Source of the DNA: Datisca glomerata
Taxonomy: Eukaryota > Streptophyta > Magnoliopsida > Cucurbitales > Datiscaceae
NCBI GenBank assembly: GCA_003255025.1
Contig: QANY01013250.1
Coordinates: forward strand, 992,001-1,056,000
DNA: 64,000 nucleotides
Direction of reading: 5' to 3'
The notes under the pieces: generated by a model
The model's database searches: none
Seen by the model: the letters and a program-made list of their open reading frames with translations, nothing else
What the model was told of the DNA's origin: nothing
In this document: one piece after another, positions 58,188 through 64,000 of the stretch
How positions within the stretch are numbered: position 1 is the stretch's first letter
Layout: every line of letters begins with the position of its first letter
Translations under genes and position numbers: made by a program

Positions 58188-58766
58188 ATCTCCCACTTGC
58201 ACTAAAGAAAATGTGGCATATCTCTCAATCTCATATTTCGAACATGACCCTCAAACTACCTTGCAGGAAGTATCTTGGTAAATGGGTCAGCCAGTTTCTG
58301 ATCCAACGTTATCTCCATAACAATCAGATCACCTCGGTGTACGATCTAGGCATCAACTTTTGATTGTCCTTATCTGATTCAGAATCAGTATATCCAATCA
58401 CGTTCAAGTCTCCACATGAATAAACAAGTATATAATTTCTTGTTCTCCGTAGATACTTGAGAATGTGCTTTACCGCAATCCATTGTTCAAAACAAAGATT
58501 TGATTGATAACAACCGACAATTTTTCTTACATAATAGATGTCCAGTCTCGTACACAACATGACATACATGAGGCTCCTGACTGTTGATGCATAAGGAACC
58601 TTTCTCATATCATCTTCCTCTCGAGGTGTCTTAGGACACTGCTCCTTGGAAAGAACAATTTCATGTTTAGTCGGTAACTGACATTTCTTAAAAAATTTCA
58701 TAGAGAATCTTTCTAGCACCTTATCAATATAAGATGTCTAAAAAAGCGTCAAGAGCTTGTTCTTCC
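58188..58766 (-). pseudogene. Family-S reverse transcriptase/RNase H remnant 1
   Basis: The 58324-58719 minus frame reads ERFSMKFFKKCQLPTKHE, LSKEQCPKTPREEDDMRKVP, SLMYVMLCTRLDIYYVRKIV and QWIAVKHILKYLRRTRNYIL, the end of copia reverse transcriptase. After GYTDSESDKDNQKLM most of RNase H is deleted and the sequence joins to SYTEVI and, with a frame change, the C-terminal DPFTKILPAR-like end near 58240-58280. At 58766 the remnant meets the 3' end of the next LTR without primer site or gag. Confidence 0.85.
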
Positions 58767-60873
58767 TGTTGGAATTGTGGCGCGCAGCGGAGGCGGTTTA
58801 TTTAAAAAAATTTATCGATGAAAAAATAATTGCGTCGCCACGGTTTTCATTTTTTTTAATGAAAAACATATTTTCTCATCGGATTCATTATATATCTATA
58901 CATTAAATCTAAGACATACAAATATATAAATTATACCTCTTGTAGTCTATCAAGCATCCTTGCATACAACGAACTGGAGGTTCCACAAACAACAGACTGT
59001 AAGATCCACACCAAGATCTTCAAAGCCAATCCTCAAACACACTAGAACGTATGTGGGCACATAGAATATATCAAAGACACTTTTCTGTTTTTAGATATAC
59101 TCAACACATGAGATTTAAAGATTTGAAAAATGACTATTGTGAGATAAAACTCTGAGAGAAAACTAAGAAAAGTTACAGAGGATTTTTATTAACCTTTAAT
59201 CACATAGTTGCACACTCTGAGTCCAATAGAATAATATTACACACACACACNATTTACAAAATAATAAATTAATTACAAATGTACCACTGTAACAGGACCC
59301 ACTGCAATTAATTACAAATGTGTCACATGGCATTGTAGTATGCCATGTAGAACTAAAGTTCCTCATGGCACTATAAAGTCACGCCACCACTATAGTGACC
59401 TGAGGCACTACAGTAACACATGCCAATCTCTAATTCAAAAATCAGTGATTGACATGTGACAGTCCTACATGCCACGTGACAATTTTTTCAAATTTACCAT
59501 TTATTTTAATAAGATAAATATCTAGATATCAGTTAATTTAAAATCAACTTAGCTGATCACCTCAATTAACTAACTTATTTGCTAGTTCACAAATAACAGA
59601 TTTAGATTATTCAAATTTTAAATTATTATCACATATAATTTAGCATTATTTAATTTCATAAATTAGATATGATGTCTCACTTATCGATCAACATTAAACT
59701 AATCGATATAATTATTTAATTATAATTTCTGAAAATTACTTTAAATAGGTTAATTAATTAATTCTTAATAAATTAATTGACTATAATTATCTCATAATTA
59801 TATACTTATCCCAAAAATTTAATTCCTTTCGCAAGTTAGTCCTTTTCTCATATCCTGAAATATTCACACACTAGACTGTGTAGTACAGAGGTGGCTTGGG
59901 GACCATGTATTCATAATTCTAAGCTCCAATAACCTAGATTATTAATTAGGCTCTTTAAATAATTAATCTTATTCAATAATTTCATTATTACTCCACTATA
60001 AATATGAAATTGCACTCTTAGAAATTACAGAATATATTTACAGAGCTCTCTCATGTAGTCCATTGATATAATCACTTCAGGTAGTTCTGTCATCAAATTA
60101 TTGGTTCTTAAATTAGTGTTGGTCAAAATTACTATTTTACCCTTCTAATTACTTTTTGATCCTTAAGTACCATTAATTCACTAGTAAACGATCAATTTAT
60201 AATCGTATTATAAATTTGAACTCAATAACCATTCAGTTTCAGAATTATCACTTAAGGGAATCAATATACAATCCATTAGGAAAACTTGTATTTCAAATCT
60301 TTTAAAATCATGTTACCAGTCATTCTTATCACTGAATCTCTAAAATAAAAGTTACTAGCTTGTTTTACAAACAAACCTTAATGAGTGAATTAAAAAATCT
60401 TGTAGACATGCATAGAAGTTCATGACTACTCAGGATTCAGGCTGATCTACATATAGTCTTCAGTTTTCATGTAAATTAAATATTTATGATAAACGGTAAG
60501 TTAATAAAGATATTAATCCATGTCGATCATGTCCTATATAATTTAATTATATAAAGTACCTTCACCAAGATGTCTACTCACATCAGCGATTCAAATCTAG
60601 ATCACATGCATTCAAAATGCTTAGTGAACCGTAGGAACAACCTTTTAGTAAAGATTCCACACTTTAATATGTTGCGAACTATTTTATTCACTATATATGA
60701 TCTTATCCTCTCGTACTTATATCATAGTCTCATTAATGAATATGAAATTTTTGGGTATTTACATATAAATTATTCAACAATAATTTCAAAGAACAATTAT
60801 AAGAAAAATGTACTTTCATTAATTTCATATTAAAAATACATAAACACATGCTTTGAGTCTACTATGCCAAAAA
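58767..60873 (-). mobile_element. Family-S copia LTR, complete
   Basis: 2107 bp from TGTTGGAATTGTGG to TATGCCAAAAA (a mutated TATGCCTAACA). It is flanked on the right by the purine tract and 3' internal sequence of one copy and on the left by truncated reverse transcriptase of another. A (AC)n run with an ambiguous base lies at 59236-59251. Confidence 0.85.
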
Positions 60874-61298
60874 ATATCCCACTTGCCCTAAAGAAAATGT
60901 GGCATCTCTCTCAACCCAATATTTCACACATGGCCCTCAAGCGACTTCGCATGAAGTGTCTTGGTAAATGGGTCAGTCAGGTTCTGCTCCAGTGTTATCT
61001 CCATAACAATTAGATCACCTCGGTGTATGGTCAAGACATCAACTTTCGACCATCCTTATCTTATTCAGAATCAGTATATCCATTGAGAATCAGGTCTCCA
61101 CCTGAATAAACACGCATATTACTTCTCATTCTCTGAAGATACTTGAGAATGTGCTTTACTGCAATCCAATGTTCTAAACCATGATTTGATTGATAACGAC
61201 TGACAATTTCTACTGCATAACAGATGTCCGATATCATACATAATATTGTATACATGAGACTCGTAATGGTTGAAGCATAAGAAACCTTTCTCATATCC
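60874..61298 (-). pseudogene. Family-S reverse transcriptase/RNase H remnant 2
   Basis: The 61061-61294 minus frame reads MRKVSYASTITSLMYTILCM, SDICYAVEIVSRYQSNHGLE and WIAVKHILKYLQRMRSNMRV, then GYTDSE. It carries the same RNase H deletion as remnant 1 (KDGRKLM joined to the HRGDLIVMEI region near 61030-61050), then NLTDPFTKTLHAKSLEGHV up to the purine tract. It ends at the palindromic junction near 61300. Confidence 0.83.
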
Positions 61299-61302
61299 TA
61301 TT

Positions 61303-61469
61303 GTAAGAGAGATCGTACATCGATGAGATGTTGTTATCATGAAGATAACGTCAGAATAGAACCTGACTGATCATTTTACAAAGACACTTCCTGCGAAGTC
61401 ATTTGAGGGTCACGTGTGTAACATGGGATTGAAAGAAATGCCACATTTGCTTTATGGTAAATGAGAGAT
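61303..61469 (+). pseudogene. Family-S RNase H C-terminus on the plus strand
   Basis: In one plus frame with two stops: VREIVHR, DVVIMKITSE, NLTDHFTKTLPAKSFEGHV, CNMGLKEMPHLL, the C-terminal end of a copia polyprotein, followed by the purine tract AATGAGAGAT. It is the inverted counterpart of 60874-61050. Confidence 0.83.
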
Positions 61470-63686
61470 TGTTGGGGGTTATGCCCTCAAAACATGTGTT
61501 TTGACATTTCGATATGAAATTTAATGAGGATTACATTTGTTTTATAATTGTTCTTTTTAGTTATTGTTGAATAGTTTATATAAATATCTGACAATTCCAT
61601 ATTCATTAATGAGACTATGCTCTTATATTAGTACGAGAGGATTAAGATCATAGATAATGAATTGAATTGTCAGCAACATATTAAAGTATAGAATCTTTAA
61701 TAAATGGTTAGTAGTACGATTCACTAAGCATTATGAATGCATGTGATTTAGATCTGGATCATTGAAGTAGATAGACATCTTAGTGAAGTTACTTTATATA
61801 ATGAGATTATATATGACTGGACATATGTGACTTAATATCTTTATTGACGTGTCGTTTATCATAAAAATTTAATACACATTAATTCGATGATCATATGTAG
61901 ATCAACATGAATCCTGAATAATGATGAACTTCTATACATGTCTACTGGATTTTTTGATTCACTCGTTAAGGTTTGTTTGTAAAACAAGCTAGTGACTTTA
62001 ATTTTGGAGATTCAGTGATATGGATGGCTGGAAACATGATCTTACAAGATTTGAAATCCAAGCTTTCCTAACGGATCGTATATTAGTTCCTTTAAGTGTT
62101 AATTATTGAACTAAGTGGTTATTTGGCTCAAATTTATAATAATATTATAAATTTGCCATTCATTAGTGGATTAATGGTACTTAAGGATCAATAGGTAATT
62201 AGAAGGGTAAAATTATAATTTTGACCAATTCTAATTTACGAACCAATAATTGGAGGACAAAATTACGTGAAATGATTATATCTGTAGACTACATGAGAAT
62301 ACTCTGTAAATATAATCTATAATCTCTAAGAGTGTAATTCCATATTTATAGTTGAGTAATATTGAAATTAATAAATAAAACAATTTAATTAAAGAGTTTA
62401 ATTAATAATCTGATTGATTAGTTAGGGTTATAGGTCCATGGTCCCCAAGTCACTTCTGTACTACGTAGTCGAGAGTGTGAATATTTCAGGATATGAGAAA
62501 AAGATTGACTTATAAATGAATTTTTATTCGGGGGTAAGTACATAATTATGAGAAAATTATGTGTGATTAATTTATTAAAAATTAATTAATTGAATTATTT
62601 TATATATCTAAATATAATTTTTGGATATTATATATATAATTATCGATTATTTTTCTAATTATCAATAAGTGAGATAGAATATCTAATTTTAAAAATTAGA
62701 TAATTAAATTATTATTAGATAATAATTTGAATAAACTAAATCTATTATTTATTAAATAAAATATAATTTAGTTGATAGGGATAATCATATATGTTAATTT
62801 CGAATTAACTGATATCTAGATATTTATATGATTAAAATAAATATTAAATTCACAGTAATTGTCACGTGTCAAACACTGATTGGGTATCAGATATTGACAT
62901 GAATTAGTGTAGTGCCACGTGGAACTACAGTGGTACCCTGAGGCATGTTGCTGTCTCACGGCACACTACAGTTGTACACTATTATACAATGGGTTCCATT
63001 GCGTTGGAAAATTTGAAATTAAATATTTTTTTAATTTTTAATTATCCCTAAATACCTGATAGACCATTATCTAGAAAATATACATATATTATTCTCATGG
63101 CATCAATCAAATCAATAAGTTGAATTAGTTAATCAGTTCATCAATAAGAGAATTGAGTTGAGATCACAATTACTTAGAGTGTTTTTTCTCTACGATTAAT
63201 AGTTAATCAATCTCAAAAAGAATATTCATCGTGTTCTTTAGAGAATCGTCTGACAAAAGTCTTTCTCAGTAAATCTCTAGATCTCATGTGTTGAGAACAT
63301 CTAGAGAAAGATAAAGTGTCTTGTAATATTCTACGTGCTCACACACGTCTTAGTACATTGATGATTGACTTGGAAGATCTTGGTATGGATCTTGGAGTCT
63401 ACTGATCGTTGCAGTTTTGTAAGACGGAGGATCAATCGGTTTTGCGAGGATGCTTGATTAAGACTACAAGAGGTATATGATTCACAAAATTGTATGTTGT
63501 AGATTTAATATATAAATATATAATGGATCTTGGCTAATTGAAAAGAGTTTTCACTAAAAAAAATTTTGTTATCGTGGCGTTGCGCAAGTTTTTTTTATTA
63601 AAATATTTATTTTTTATTAAAAGTTTAATTTTTTAAATGGCCACGTGTCACACGCTTCTGTCGCGCACGCGTCGCGACGTCCAACA
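61470..63686 (+). mobile_element. Family-S copia LTR, complete, plus strand
   Basis: 2217 bp, TGTTGGGGGTTATGCCCTC...GCGACGTCCAACA, with intact TG...CA. The purine tract precedes it and the primer site TGGTATCGGAGC follows at 63689, so internal sequence of the family borders it on both sides. It is the inverted counterpart of 58767-60873 and the only one of the array with both ends well preserved. Confidence 0.9.
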
Positions 63687-64000
63687 AGTGGTATCGGAGC
63701 GATCTTTATATATTTATATGTTAAATATTTTGTGAGTTTTTTGTATTATTCATATAATATGAGATAAGTATGAATGACTGGATGGTTATGTTTTTTGAAT
63801 ATATGAAAAATAATGGATCGTTAGTCATATGGTGATTGTTGGTTTAGGCTTTGCTCTTTTTAATTTTTTTCTTAGATTTTGTGTAAGCCATTTTGGAGCG
63901 TAGGAATTTTTGTAATTTTATTTTGAATATTTACTGTAGTTATTCCGACCACGAGAAGATGAAGAAAGCACGAGACGAGCAACACAGGAATAGAAAAGAA
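63687..64000 (+). mobile_element. Family-S primer site and 5' leader, cut by window edge
   Basis: AGTGGTATCGGAGCGATC matches the iMet-type primer site with one change, then AT-rich leader. No gag frame is evident before the window ends, though an ATG-rich purine stretch (ACGAGAAGATGAAGAAAGC) begins near 63951. Confidence 0.75.

Overview
The window is nuclear DNA of a flowering plant, probably a dicot. It is AT-rich, carries plant-type Ty1/copia and Ty3/gypsy LTR retrotransposons, a CACTA and a Mutator-like DNA transposon, and pieces of three recognisable plant genes (an ATL-type RING-H2 ubiquitin ligase, a DEG7-like protein and an At5g48480-like glyoxalase-fold protein). I cannot name the species. 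Only one apparently intact host gene is visible: the intronless ATL23-like gene at 49831-50223. Nearly everything else is transposable-element DNA, mostly broken.

Layout. 1-319 is the end of a long copia LTR (family S) that breaks into a minus-strand copia element (D1, 320 to about 4047). A second minus-strand copia (D2) occupies about 4994-9670 with a clear 5' LTR and tRNA-iMet primer site. 10046-10344 holds a truncated glyoxalase-fold gene. 10905-15839 is a CACTA transposon with 3-bp target duplications; it carries intron-containing, frameshifted pieces of a DEG7-like gene. 15906-37598 is one small Mutator-like element (about 1.2 kb of its own sequence, 9-bp target duplication) swollen to 21.7 kb by later insertions: a 1.25-kb TRIM-like element, copia B (18217-23937, minus), and copia A (24016-37509, plus). 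Copia A itself hosts a gypsy solo LTR (24806-27102) and a gypsy element (29445-34765) whose 3' LTR is truncated.

From 39046 to 43963 lies a plus-strand copia C, followed by AT-rich spacer, a 2.8-kb gypsy solo LTR (45561-48398), and the gene island with the ATL23-like gene. After a further AT-rich spacer with a MITE-like element (about 52420-53311) the window ends in an array of family-S copia pieces, 53750-64000. It contains an LTR split by a gypsy solo LTR, a short internal fragment, a second LTR, then a palindromic junction at about 61300 where minus- and plus-strand 3' ends meet, and a third LTR of 2.2 kb followed by its primer site and leader.

No protein-coding operon-like system, CRISPR array or clear RNA gene was found. 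The most interesting items are the gene-capturing CACTA element, the deeply nested Mutator element with its recoverable target duplication, the inverted family-S array, a possible half-tRNA primer site in copia A/B, and a perfect 22-bp hairpin in the copia A leader.
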